Assembly (NCBI RefSeq): GCF_014647795.1
Contig: NZ_BMPW01000014.1
Location: 1 to 64,000 of the forward strand
DNA from: Actinoplanes campanulatus
GTDB taxonomy: Bacteria; Actinomycetota; Actinomycetes; Mycobacteriales; Micromonosporaceae
Direction: 5' to 3'
DNA length: 64,000 nt
A program made the translations under genes and the position numbers. Positions 39,338 to 47,306 of the stretch are shown in pieces (positions within the stretch are counted from its first letter, which is position 1; each line of letters begins with the position of its first letter). The notes beneath the pieces are model-generated. The model was not told where the DNA came from. It saw only the letters and a program-made list of their open reading frames with translations, and ran no database searches.

Positions 39338-39367
39338 AGGCTCGGTGGACAGCCCACTGCCGAGCCT
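39338..39367 (+). terminator. Hairpin after the 91-residue protein gene
   Basis: Perfect 8-bp stem AGGCTCGG/CCGAGCCT with a 14-base loop, 18 bases after the stop codon. Confidence 0.45.
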
Positions 39368-39528
39368 TGCCGACCAAGCGTCCGGTTCACCCCTCGGTCG
39401 GCAAACGGTCCTGATCGCCACCCGCCCGAAGTGATTGTCCGGACAGTGGCTGATCTTGCCCAGCTGGTCCTCAGTGCTGCCGCAGCGCCGTGGAGACAGC
39501 GCTCAGCGCCAGCCAAGTAATCTCGGCC

Positions 39529-39592
39529 GGTCGTCAGTGCTGTCTCGCACGCTTTGAACAGCACCCACAACCAGCCGGGCAAGATCGACCAC
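39529..39592. repeat. Intergenic hairpin element, copy B
   Basis: Same order of parts as copy A: GGTCGT, GCTGTCTCG, a hairpin (GTGCTGT/ACAGCAC, 39537-39543 with 39558-39564) and the identical 23-base tail at 39570-39592. Stem bases differ from copy A yet remain paired. Confidence 0.7.
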
Positions 39593-39688
39593 GGTGCACA
39601 ACCACTTGAAAACGGGCACGCCGCGTTCGGATCCGGCCGGGCGGTTTCGGTGGCGACGGCACTCGGATGCCGTACCCCCGAATGGGTT

Positions 39689-40909
39689 TCAGGCGACGCG
39701 GCGGCGGAGGTGGACGGGGAGGGCGACCAGCGACGTGGCCATGCCCGCGGCCGCGATGGCGGTGGCGGGTGAGGTCAGCTCGGCGAGCGCGCCGAAGACC
39801 AGCGGGCCCACGCCTTGCAGTGCCATCAGACCGGTGGAGAGCAGGGCGAACAGCTGGCCGAGACGATCAGCGGGGGCCGCTTCCAGGAACTCGCGTTGCA
39901 GGCCGAGGCCGTAGGCGAAGCCGGTTCCGGCGAGCACCAGGACCACGGTGACCAGTGGTAGCGGCAGCGGTGCCAGCAGGGTGATCAGCGGGGCGCCCAG
40001 CAGGATGATCAGCGGGGCGGAGAGACGTTCGCGCACGCTCGGGCGCAGCAGGCGGCCGACGGCGAAGTTGCCGATGAGCATGCCGACCGCGGGGGCCGCC
40101 ATCAGGATCGCGCCGGCGCCGGGAGCGAAGCCGCGCCGGGCGGCGTAGGCGACGAGCAGCGCTTCGGAGCCGGCGACGAACGCGGACGGCAGCCATTGGG
40201 CGAGCAGCAGGCGCCGGATGGTGCGGTCGGTGAGCATGGAGATCGCGCCGGTCCAGCTGTCGCGGACCGCTCCCCCGGTCTTCGAGCCGGCGCCGCAGCG
40301 GTCAGCGGGCAATCCGCCGTGGTCGGCGGGCAATCCGATGCGGACGGCGGCCGCGGCGAGCAGGTGGCAGACGGCGGCGACCATCAGGGCCGGGCGGGCG
40401 CCGAGCGTCGCTACCGCGACGCCGCCGCCGGCCAGGCCGAGAAGCTGTGCGGCGGACGAAGACATGCTGGTCAACGAGCGGCCCAGGACGTACGCGTCGC
40501 CGGTGAGACGTTCGGCGATCACCTTCGACGCGGCGCCGGAGAAGACCGGGGTGAAGCAGGCGACCGCGGCCACGAGCAGCAGGTTGACCACGACCGGCAG
40601 GTCGGCCAGGCACAGGGTCGCCGCCAGCGCGGCCTCCACGGCGTAACCGGCGACGATCAGCGGACGGGCCGGGAGCCGGTCGGTGAGCGAGCCGAGCAAC
40701 AGGCCGCCCGCGAACTGCGGCAGGAACCCGGCACCGAAGGCGAGCGCACTGAGCAGCGGGGAGCCGGTACTCGTGTAGACCAGGACCGACAGCGCGAAGA
40801 TCTGGAGGGAGTTCGCGCTGATGGCGAGGGTGCGGGCGACGAACAGCGTGCGGAACGTGGGTTCCGCGAACACCTCGCGATAGGTGGCCGGGCGATCGGT
40901 GACGGTCAT
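39689..40909 (-). CDS. MFS transporter (drug-efflux type)
   Basis: Membrane transporter of 406 residues with about twelve spans, of the type carrying YREVFAEPTFRTLFVARTLA at the start and LLLGSLTDRLPARPLIVAGY as the motif-A-like loop between spans 2 and 3. The second half begins around WTGAISMLTDRTIRRLLLAQ. Relatives are small-molecule exporters; substrate unknown. The ATG at 40909 begins MTVTDRPATYREV. It is divergent from an ArsR-like regulator with only 66 bases between the starts, the usual arrangement of a pump and its regulator. Confidence 0.82.
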   Translation of the reverse strand: MTVTDRPATYREVFAEPTFRTLFVARTLAISANSLQIFALSVLVYTSTGSPLLSALAFGAGFLPQFAGGLLLGSLTDRLPARPLIVAGYAVEAALAATLCLADLPVVVNLLLVAAVACFTPVFSGAASKVIAERLTGDAYVLGRSLTSMSSSAAQLLGLAGGGVAVATLGARPALMVAAVCHLLAAAAVRIGLPADHGGLPADRCGAGSKTGGAVRDSWTGAISMLTDRTIRRLLLAQWLPSAFVAGSEALLVAYAARRGFAPGAGAILMAAPAVGMLIGNFAVGRLLRPSVRERLSAPLIILLGAPLITLLAPLPLPLVTVVLVLAGTGFAYGLGLQREFLEAAPADRLGQLFALLSTGLMALQGVGPLVFGALAELTSPATAIAAAGMATSLVALPVHLRRRVA

Positions 40910-40963
40910 GCCGTGAGCTTGCGGCCCGGGCACTGCGGCGGACCAATGTTTCGTCGTCTGGCG

Positions 40964-40969
40964 TAAGGT
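40964..40969 (+). promoter_or_regulatory. -10 box of a leaderless promoter
   Basis: TAAGGT ends six bases before the GTG at 40976 of the ArsR-like regulator. Confidence 0.45.
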
Positions 40970-40975
40970 CGTGGG

Positions 40976-41944
40976 GTGTTGCGGTTCGTCGTCGGCACCG
41001 AGGACCTTTTGCGGACACGGTTCGCCCTGTCGCCGGTGTTCGATCTGATCAATCTGATCCGCGCGGTGGCCGGTCCACACGGACGGGGTGTTCCCGCGTC
41101 GTGGCTGGCCCGGTTGCGCCCCCGGTTCGAGCCGTTGAAGGCCGATCCGGTGCTCGACGCGATTCACGCGCTGCACCTGGACACGTCGGGGGCGACCTTC
41201 ATCTGTCCCCCACCGCAGCGGATCGGGCAGACCATCGAGGACGACCTGGCGGCGTTACGAGCCGCCCCGCCCCCGCTCGTCCGGGAGGAGATCGACTACT
41301 ACCTGGCACGGTCATCGTCGTCGGCGGCCGCTCGTGAGGTGCTGACCGCTCCAGACGTCCTGGACCGGCTGGCCGTCTTCCTGGCCGCCGCCTGGTCCGT
41401 CCTGCTCGCCGAGGACTGGCCGAAATTGCGCCTTCTCTGCGAGCGTGACGTCGTCCACCGATCCGGCGAACTGAGCCGCGCCGGCTGGGAGGCGGCCCTG
41501 TCCGGCCTCCACCCGAAGCTGCGCTGGCGGGACGGCGGAATCGACCTGATCGGCCGGCGCGGCCACGCCACGGTGCTGGACGGCGCGGGCCTGTTGCTGG
41601 TGCCGTCGGTGTTCATCTGGCCGGAATTCGCCGTCTTCGCCGACGAGCCGTGGCCGAAGGCCATCGTCTATCCGGTACGCGGTGTGGCGACCCTGCTCGA
41701 ACAGGGGCCACCCGAGGCGCCGGAACACCTGGCCGCACTGATCGGACGCTCCCGCGCCCTGATCCTGATAATGCTGGCCGATCCCGCGAGCACGAGTCAG
41801 CTGGCCCGCGCCCTCGGAATGGCGGTCGGTGCGGTGGGCGATCATCTCGGCGTACTCCTCCGGTCCGGCGTGGTGGAGAGGGCCAGGGCAGGCCGATCCG
41901 TGCTCTACCGACGAACGCCCCTGGGCGACGCCCTGGTGGGATGA
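40976..41944 (+). CDS. ArsR/DUF5937-type winged-helix regulator
   Basis: Regulator of 322 residues. The N-terminal ~230 residues (FVVGTEDLLRTRFALSPVFD, LNLIRAV-like start, and later VPSVFIWPEFAVF) form the DUF5937-type domain that accompanies winged helices in actinobacteria. The C-terminal ~75 residues are an ArsR-type winged helix: LIGRSRALILIMLADPASTS, QLARALGMAVGAVGDHLGVL, RSGVVERARAGRSVLYRRTP. No metal-binding cysteines are seen. The GTG has a -10 at leaderless distance. Divergent from an MFS exporter, its probable target. Confidence 0.83.
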   Translation: MLRFVVGTEDLLRTRFALSPVFDLINLIRAVAGPHGRGVPASWLARLRPRFEPLKADPVLDAIHALHLDTSGATFICPPPQRIGQTIEDDLAALRAAPPPLVREEIDYYLARSSSSAAAREVLTAPDVLDRLAVFLAAAWSVLLAEDWPKLRLLCERDVVHRSGELSRAGWEAALSGLHPKLRWRDGGIDLIGRRGHATVLDGAGLLLVPSVFIWPEFAVFADEPWPKAIVYPVRGVATLLEQGPPEAPEHLAALIGRSRALILIMLADPASTSQLARALGMAVGAVGDHLGVLLRSGVVERARAGRSVLYRRTPLGDALVG

Positions 41945-42124
41945 CATCGCGCTCCACCAGGGCAACAGGCGCGCTGCGGCGTCCGCTAACACAGCCTCCA
42001 GCCAACATCACCGCCCCAAAACCAGATACCTTGCGAGCCCGCCGCCGACACCGGCCTCTCAGCCGACATCACCCGCCTTACCCGGCCGTCAGGCACTCGG
42101 CGGGCTCGCCGCTGGCACCGCGTG

Positions 42125-44230
42125 TCACCGGTGTTCGAGTGCCAGGTGGGGTAGGCGGCGGGCCAGCGGGCTCGGGAGCCACCAGGCGCGGGGGCCGAAC
42201 AGGTGCATGAGGGCGGGGAGGAGGAGGCAGCGGATGATCACGGCGTCGACCAGGACGGCCACTGCCAGGCCCAGGCCGAACTGCTGGAGCATGCGGTCGG
42301 GGGACATGAGGAAGGCGCCGAAGACGACGATCATGATGGCTGCCGCGGCGGTCACCACCCGGCCGGTGGTGGCCAGGCCTTCCCGGACCGCACCGGCGGC
42401 GTCGCGGGTGCGCTCCCACTCCTCGTGCATGCGGGCCAGCAGGAACACCTCGTAATCCATGGACAGGCCGAAGATGATCGCGAAGATCATGACCGGGACA
42501 TACGCCTCGATCGGGCCGGGCTGGACGCCGAAGGCGCCCTCCTGGAACACGAGGATGATGACGCCGAGCGCGGCACTGACGCTGAGCAGGTTGAGCACGG
42601 CGGCCTTGAGCGGGATCAGCAGTGACCGGAACACCAGCAGCAGGAGCAGCGCGGACAGGCCCACCACCACGGCCACGAACAGGGGCAGCCGGGCGGCGAC
42701 GGCGTCGGAGAAGTCGATGACGGCAGCGGTGGGGCCGCCGACCAGGACGGTCACCCCACTGTCCCGCGCGATCGCCGGGAGCACATCGTCGCGCAGTGTG
42801 CCGACCAGCTCGCCGGTGGCCTCATCCTGTGGAGCGGACGCCGGGTAGGCGATCACCGTGGCCACGTCACCGCCCGGAGCGGGAATCGGTGGCAGGGTGG
42901 CCGCGATCCCGGGCGTGGTGGTCACCGCGCGCTGGACCGCGTGTGCCGCGGCTTCGGCCGGCTGACCGGCGGCGTCGACCACGATCACGAGCGGGCCGTT
43001 GAAGCCGGGACCGAACCCGGCGGCGAGCAGCTCATACGCTTTGGTGCTGGTCTTGCTCGCGGCGTCGTTGCCCGCGTCGGCGAAGCCGAGCCGCATGTCC
43101 AGCACAGGCGCGGACAGCACCAGCAGAACGCCCAGCGTGACGATCGCGATCGGCCAGGGGCGGCGGCCGACGGCGTCGCTCCACCTCCGCCAGATCCGCC
43201 CTTCCGGCCGACGCCGTTTACGCAGCGTGCGCTCCAGCCGTGCACCGAAGAGGCCGAGCAGGGCCGGCAGCAGGGTCAGCGCGGCCAGCATCGTGACCAG
43301 CACGGTGACGGCCAGGGCAACGGCGACGCCCTGGAGCGCGCCGATCCCGAGCGACACGAGGCCGAGCAGGGCGATGATCACCGTGGTGCCGGCGAAGAAG
43401 ACGGTCCGCCCGGCCGTGTCGAGGGCGGTGCGCACCGCGGTCTCCCGGTCCGCTCCGGCGGTCAGCTCACTGCGGAAGCGGGAGAAGACCAGCAGCGCGT
43501 AGTCGATGCCGACGCCGAGGCCGACCAGGATCAGCAGCGGTGCCGTGAAGTCGGCGACCGTGGCCAGATGCGAGGCGAGGGTGACCAGGCCGATCGCCGA
43601 ACCCACGGCGAAGACCGCGATCACGATCGGGAGGCTGGCGGCCAGCAGCGAACCGAACAGGAACACCAGGATGATCAGCGCGGCCAGCATGCCGGCACCC
43701 TCCGCGGCGCCGCCCTCGGCCTCTTCGGCGGCGCGGGCCGCTTCCCCGCCCACCTCGACGGTGAGGCCCGGAACCTGTGCCGCGTCGATGATCTTCCGGG
43801 TGTCCTCGGCCGGCATCGCCTCGGCCGTGACGTCGAGGGCGACCGTCGCGTACGTGATCGTGCCGTCCGCGGAGACCGCCTCCGGTTTCGCCGCGTCGGC
43901 GACGTGCGGCAGGCTTCGGATCCGGGCCAGCATGTCGTCAACGGCGGCCCGGGTGGCTGGCCGCTCCACTCCCGCCGGGTCCTGGACGACGATCTCCAGG
44001 GTGGCGCCGGCGCGGGTCGGCGCCCGGTCGGCCAGCACGTCCTGCGCCTGCTGCGATTGTGCCCCGGGCAGGCTGAAGTCGTTGTGGTAGTCGTCGCCGG
44101 CGATGCCCGCGCCGGCCGTGACGCCGGCCAGGACCAGCACCCAGAGCAGCAGCGCCAGCCAGCGATGCCGATAGGACCATCCGGCCAGCCGTTCGAAGAC
44201 GCTGGCTCTGCGCACCGATACCGAAGTCAT
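42125..44230 (-). CDS. MMPL-family RND transporter
   Basis: Large membrane exporter of 701 residues, typical of the actinobacterial MMPL/RND group, with two repeats each of one span, an extracellular domain and a bundle of spans. Marks: ERLAGWSYRHRWLALLLWVL at the start, LILVGLGVGIDYALLVFSRF (the Asp-Tyr pair that drives proton coupling), its second-half equivalent FAIIFGLSMDYEVFLLARMH, and VREGLATTGRVVTAAAAIMI. MMPL proteins export lipids or hydrophobic drugs. The ATG at 44230 begins MTSVSVRRASVFERL. Divergent from a two-component system whose start is 134 bases away; a GTACCCC palindrome lies between, so regulation by that system is likely. Confidence 0.9.
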   Translation of the reverse strand: MTSVSVRRASVFERLAGWSYRHRWLALLLWVLVLAGVTAGAGIAGDDYHNDFSLPGAQSQQAQDVLADRAPTRAGATLEIVVQDPAGVERPATRAAVDDMLARIRSLPHVADAAKPEAVSADGTITYATVALDVTAEAMPAEDTRKIIDAAQVPGLTVEVGGEAARAAEEAEGGAAEGAGMLAALIILVFLFGSLLAASLPIVIAVFAVGSAIGLVTLASHLATVADFTAPLLILVGLGVGIDYALLVFSRFRSELTAGADRETAVRTALDTAGRTVFFAGTTVIIALLGLVSLGIGALQGVAVALAVTVLVTMLAALTLLPALLGLFGARLERTLRKRRRPEGRIWRRWSDAVGRRPWPIAIVTLGVLLVLSAPVLDMRLGFADAGNDAASKTSTKAYELLAAGFGPGFNGPLVIVVDAAGQPAEAAAHAVQRAVTTTPGIAATLPPIPAPGGDVATVIAYPASAPQDEATGELVGTLRDDVLPAIARDSGVTVLVGGPTAAVIDFSDAVAARLPLFVAVVVGLSALLLLLVFRSLLIPLKAAVLNLLSVSAALGVIILVFQEGAFGVQPGPIEAYVPVMIFAIIFGLSMDYEVFLLARMHEEWERTRDAAGAVREGLATTGRVVTAAAAIMIVVFGAFLMSPDRMLQQFGLGLAVAVLVDAVIIRCLLLPALMHLFGPRAWWLPSPLARRLPHLALEHR

Positions 44231-44289
44231 GCGGCAGACGGTAGGGACGATGAACGCTCGGCCGAATCGCTCCGGAGGGGGCATGGCTC

Positions 44290-44307
44290 GTACCCCTTGA
44301 GGGGTAC
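44290..44307. promoter_or_regulatory. Palindrome between MMPL gene and two-component system
   Basis: GTACCCC-TTGA-GGGGTAC, a perfect 7-bp inverted repeat with a 4-base centre, 60-77 bases from the MMPL start. Candidate site for the NarL-type response regulator or another factor. Confidence 0.5.
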
Positions 44308-44352
44308 ACCGGATGCCCCTCGTGAAGGATCCGCCGGGCGGTCGGGCGGTCG

Positions 44353-44358
44353 TACGCT
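44353..44358 (+). promoter_or_regulatory. -10 box of a leaderless promoter
   Basis: TACGCT ends six bases before the GTG at 44365 of the sensor kinase. Confidence 0.45.
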
Positions 44359-44364
44359 GGTCGC

Positions 44365-45540
44365 GTGACGATGAGGCGGTGGTTGGTCGACAGCACGGTG
44401 GCGTTGTTCGCCGCCGTGTTCACGCTGGTGATGCTCCAGCAGGGCGGTCTCGGATCCCAGGAGGGCGTCTACCGGCAGCTGGATGTGCTCGGGGTGGTGC
44501 TGGCCCTCGCGTCGACGCTGCCCTTGGTCTTCGCTCGTCGGTTCCCGGCCACGGTCTACGCGATCGCCACGGTGGCCTCGCTGTGCCTGCTCGCCCTCGA
44601 CTATCCGCTGGATGTTCCGCCGGGCGCCCTGATCGCGACCTATGCGATGGCCGAGAAGTTCGGTGGCGCGTCCCGCGGCCCCAGATATGCGGCGTGGGCA
44701 GCGGTCATGTTGTTCCCCGCGCTGTCGATCGCCCTGATGGCCGTCAACCACCAGGCGCGGTCCATGCTGTCGATCGCTCCCGGTTTCGCCGCGTGGATCA
44801 CGATGGTTCTGCTGGTGTGGGTCGCCGGTGACCGCAACCGGCTGCGGCAGGAGCGGATCGCCGAGTTGGAGGAGCACGCGCGGCTGCGTGAGCTGGACAT
44901 CGCAGCGCAGCGGCGACTCGCCGCGGCGCAGGAACGCACCCGGATCGCCCGGGAGTTGCACGACTCGGCCGGGCACGCGATCAACGTGATCCTGGTGCAG
45001 GCGGGTGCGGCGCGGCTGCTGCACGAGCGCGATCCGCAGCGGTCACGGCAGGCCATCGAAACCATCGAAGAGGTCGCGCAGAGCACCATCGCCGACATCG
45101 ACCGGCTGGTCCGCGCGTTGCGGGAGGAGTCGGGGCCGGCCGATCCCGCGCCCGCCGACACGGCGGCGCTGGAGCAATTGGTGGATCGGCACCGGGCCGG
45201 TGGTTTGCAGGTGTCGACCACGTTCGACGGGGCGCCACGGGGCCTGCCGAGTGGGGTGGCCTGGGCGGCCTACCGGATTCTGCAGGAGGCGCTGACGAAC
45301 GCGGCCCGGCACGGTTCCGGGACTGCCGATGTTCGGATGGCCTACGGGAGGTCGGAGGTGGAGATCGAGGTGAGTAACCCGGTCGGCTCGGTCTCACAGC
45401 CAGGCGGCGGGATGGGCATCGTCGGCATGCGCGAGCGGGTCGCCCTGCTGGACGGCACCCTGGAGGCGGACACAACCGGACCAAACCTGTTCCGGCTGCA
45501 CGCCCGCCTCCCGATCGCGGCCACGGAGGCCGCTGTATAG
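44365..45540 (+). CDS. NarL-type sensor histidine kinase
   Basis: Membrane histidine kinase of 391 residues. Four to five spans occupy residues 1-155 without a large extracellular loop, so it may sense the membrane itself. A helical linker (RQERIAELEEHARLRELDIA) leads to the HisKA_3 dimerisation domain with the phosphorylated His at residue 199 in ERTRIARELHDSAGHAINVI. The ATPase domain has the N box (YRILQEALTNAARHG) and a G box (GGGMGIVGMRERVALLDG). The GTG at 44365 fits a leaderless transcript. The partner response regulator follows 84 bases downstream; an MMPL exporter is divergent. Confidence 0.9.
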   Translation: MTMRRWLVDSTVALFAAVFTLVMLQQGGLGSQEGVYRQLDVLGVVLALASTLPLVFARRFPATVYAIATVASLCLLALDYPLDVPPGALIATYAMAEKFGGASRGPRYAAWAAVMLFPALSIALMAVNHQARSMLSIAPGFAAWITMVLLVWVAGDRNRLRQERIAELEEHARLRELDIAAQRRLAAAQERTRIARELHDSAGHAINVILVQAGAARLLHERDPQRSRQAIETIEEVAQSTIADIDRLVRALREESGPADPAPADTAALEQLVDRHRAGGLQVSTTFDGAPRGLPSGVAWAAYRILQEALTNAARHGSGTADVRMAYGRSEVEIEVSNPVGSVSQPGGGMGIVGMRERVALLDGTLEADTTGPNLFRLHARLPIAATEAAV

Positions 45541-45624
45541 GGCGAAAGTGGTGGTACAGCCCTCCGCGGAGTGAGGGGCCTCGGGCGGGTGCGGGGTTTC
45601 GTGACGGGACGGGGGGGTGGCAGG

Positions 45625-46299
45625 GTGAGCGAGGTCCTTCGGGTGCTCGTTGTTGATGACGATGACCTGATGCGGGCCGGGCTGCGGGCCGTTCTCTCCA
45701 GCGACGACCGGATCGCGGTGGTCGGTGAGGCCGCCGACGGGCGGGAGGCGGTGACGCGGGCTCGGGCGCTCCTGCCCGACGTGGTGCTGATGGACGTGCG
45801 GATGCCGCAGCAGGACGGGATAGCGGCCACCCGGGAACTGAGTGCGGTCGTGCCTGAGGTTCGGGTGCTGATCCTGACCACGTTCGAGGACGATGACTAC
45901 GTGTTCGGGGCGCTCAATGCGGGAGCGTCCGGATTCCTGCTCAAGCGGACGCGGCCGGAGCAGCTGATCGAAGCCATTCACACGGTCGCGGCCGGGGAGT
46001 CGCTGCTGTCGCCGTCGGTGACGCGAACGGTCATCGACCGGATGACGACGGCCACTCCGCCGGATCCGGAGACAACGCGGCGGCTGCGGGTGCTGACCGC
46101 CCGGGAACGGGATGTGTTGACGCTGGTGGCGCGGGGTCTGTCGAATGCGGAGATCGCGACGGAGCTGTTCGTCGAGGAGTCGACGGTGAAGACCCATATG
46201 AAGCGGATCCTGCCCAAACTCAAGCTCCGCGATCGGGTGCAGGCGGTGATCCTCGCCTACGAGACCGGTATGGTCCGTCCCGGGGAGAACGCTCGATGA
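45625..46299 (+). CDS. NarL/LuxR-family response regulator
   Basis: Two-component response regulator of 224 residues. The receiver domain has the acidic pocket (VLVVDDDDLMRAGLRAVLSS) and phospho-acceptor Asp57 in VVLMDVRMPQQDGIAA, with FLLKRT providing the conserved Lys. The C-terminal LuxR helix-turn-helix reads LTARERDVLTLVARGLSNAE and ELFVEESTVKTHMKRILPKL. The GTG at 45625 is favoured because GGTGGCAGG precedes it; GTG at 45601 and an ATG at 45571 are alternatives. Works with the kinase just upstream; plausible targets are the divergent MMPL transporter and the endonuclease/phosphatase-type gene immediately downstream. Confidence 0.9.
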   Translation: MSEVLRVLVVDDDDLMRAGLRAVLSSDDRIAVVGEAADGREAVTRARALLPDVVLMDVRMPQQDGIAATRELSAVVPEVRVLILTTFEDDDYVFGALNAGASGFLLKRTRPEQLIEAIHTVAAGESLLSPSVTRTVIDRMTTATPPDPETTRRLRVLTARERDVLTLVARGLSNAEIATELFVEESTVKTHMKRILPKLKLRDRVQAVILAYETGMVRPGENAR

Positions 46300-46311
46300 G
46301 GTGGGATCACA

Positions 46312-47040
46312 CTGCGACTGTTGACGTTGAACGCACTGTTCAAAGGGGATGTCCGGCCGCGGCTGCGGGTGCTCGGCGAGATCCTTGAGAAGTCCCGGTA
46401 CGACGTCGTCTGCCTGCAGGAGGTCATGTACCGGCATCTGATCCCTCGGTATCCACATCGGGTCTCGGCCGGAACGGTCCTGCTCAAGGGTGGCCTGGTG
46501 GTGCTGTCCCGGTGGCCGGTGACGCGGTCACGGTTCGTCCGGTTCCCGTTGACGGCGCCGGCCCGGCCGGAGTATCTGATGCGCAAGGGTGCACTGGTCG
46601 TGACCATCGATACCGATGACGGCGAAGTGGTCGTGATCAATACCCATCTCTCGGCCAACCGGGACGGCGACTGGTCGACGGAGAACCGGTACACGGGTAT
46701 CGCGCGGACGGAACTCGGGGTGCTGGCCCGGCAGGTCGCAGCGGTCGGCCCGGCGGTGCCGGTCGTGGTGACCGGTGACCTCAACGTGCCACGTGGCTCC
46801 GTCGTGCTGCGGGAGTTCCTGAACGACACCGGACTTCAGGATGTGCTCGCCGGTGACACCCGGCCGACCTATCGGCCGACGCCCGGGTGGCCGAACCCGC
46901 CCGCCTTCGACCACATCCTGGTACGCCCGCCGATGACCGGGGCCGCCCGCCTGGTCTTTCAGGACGAGGTCACTCTCGCCGACGGGCGGCGCGCCTACCT
47001 CTCCGACCACTACGGGGTGGAGGCCGACCTCATCCCTTAG
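46312..47040 (+). CDS. Endonuclease/exonuclease/phosphatase-family protein (probable CTG start)
   Basis: Metal-dependent phosphodiesterase-fold protein of about 242 residues. Family motifs: YDVVCLQEVM (metal Glu), VVVINTHLSANRDGDW (His), VVVTGDLNVPRGSVVL (Asp/Asn pair) and the closing YLSDHYGVEADL (Asp-His). Relatives act on nucleic acids, inositol phosphates or sphingomyelin; no signal peptide is present, so it is cytoplasmic. The expected N-terminus RLLTLNALFKG begins after a CTG at 46312 that has AGGTGGG six bases upstream; the TTG at 46321 is the alternative. It begins 13 bases after the response regulator stop, so the three genes form one unit. Confidence 0.78.
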   Translation: MRLLTLNALFKGDVRPRLRVLGEILEKSRYDVVCLQEVMYRHLIPRYPHRVSAGTVLLKGGLVVLSRWPVTRSRFVRFPLTAPARPEYLMRKGALVVTIDTDDGEVVVINTHLSANRDGDWSTENRYTGIARTELGVLARQVAAVGPAVPVVVTGDLNVPRGSVVLREFLNDTGLQDVLAGDTRPTYRPTPGWPNPPAFDHILVRPPMTGAARLVFQDEVTLADGRRAYLSDHYGVEADLIP

Positions 47041-47089
47041 CCCCGACTGGCTGAGCCCGCCGATCGATCTCCGGCACCAGTGGTGCATC

Positions 47090-47236
47090 GCCGCAAACCG
47101 GCGGATGCCCGCCGACAGATTCCCGTGACCGGTAAGCAACGCCGCAGACCGGCGGGTGCCCGCCGACATATTCCGGTGACCGGTGGAGCAACGCCGCAGA
47201 CCGGCGGGTGCCCGCCGACAAGTTCCGGTGCCGGTT
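47090..47236. repeat. Triple 51-52-bp tandem repeat with hairpins
   Basis: Units start at 47090, 47141 and 47193. Each begins GCCGCA(G/A)ACCGGCGG and includes an inverted repeat CGGCGGG-TG-CCCGCCG (one mismatch in unit 1), then TTCC(C/G)GTG. Located between the stop codons of two convergent genes. Confidence 0.8.
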
Positions 47237-47306
47237 CGATGGGTCCGAGCGGGCATCCGGGCGCGCCGAGGCGGGTCCGGTATGGCTACGGCATTGTCTA
47301 CATCGA

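Larger units (their letters stand above)
39321..39688. other. Intergenic region holding a terminator and element copy B
   Basis: 368 bases between the 91-residue protein gene and the end of a convergent MFS gene. Contains a terminator-like hairpin at 39338-39367 and the second hairpin element at 39529-39592. No coding sequence is supported in the rest. Confidence 0.5.

Noticed and set aside
47090-47236. The 51-bp repeats as a CRISPR array or as a small repetitive protein on the minus strand
   Set aside because: Whole units repeat without spacers; the short minus-strand frames have no ribosome binding site and are explained by the tandem DNA repeat.
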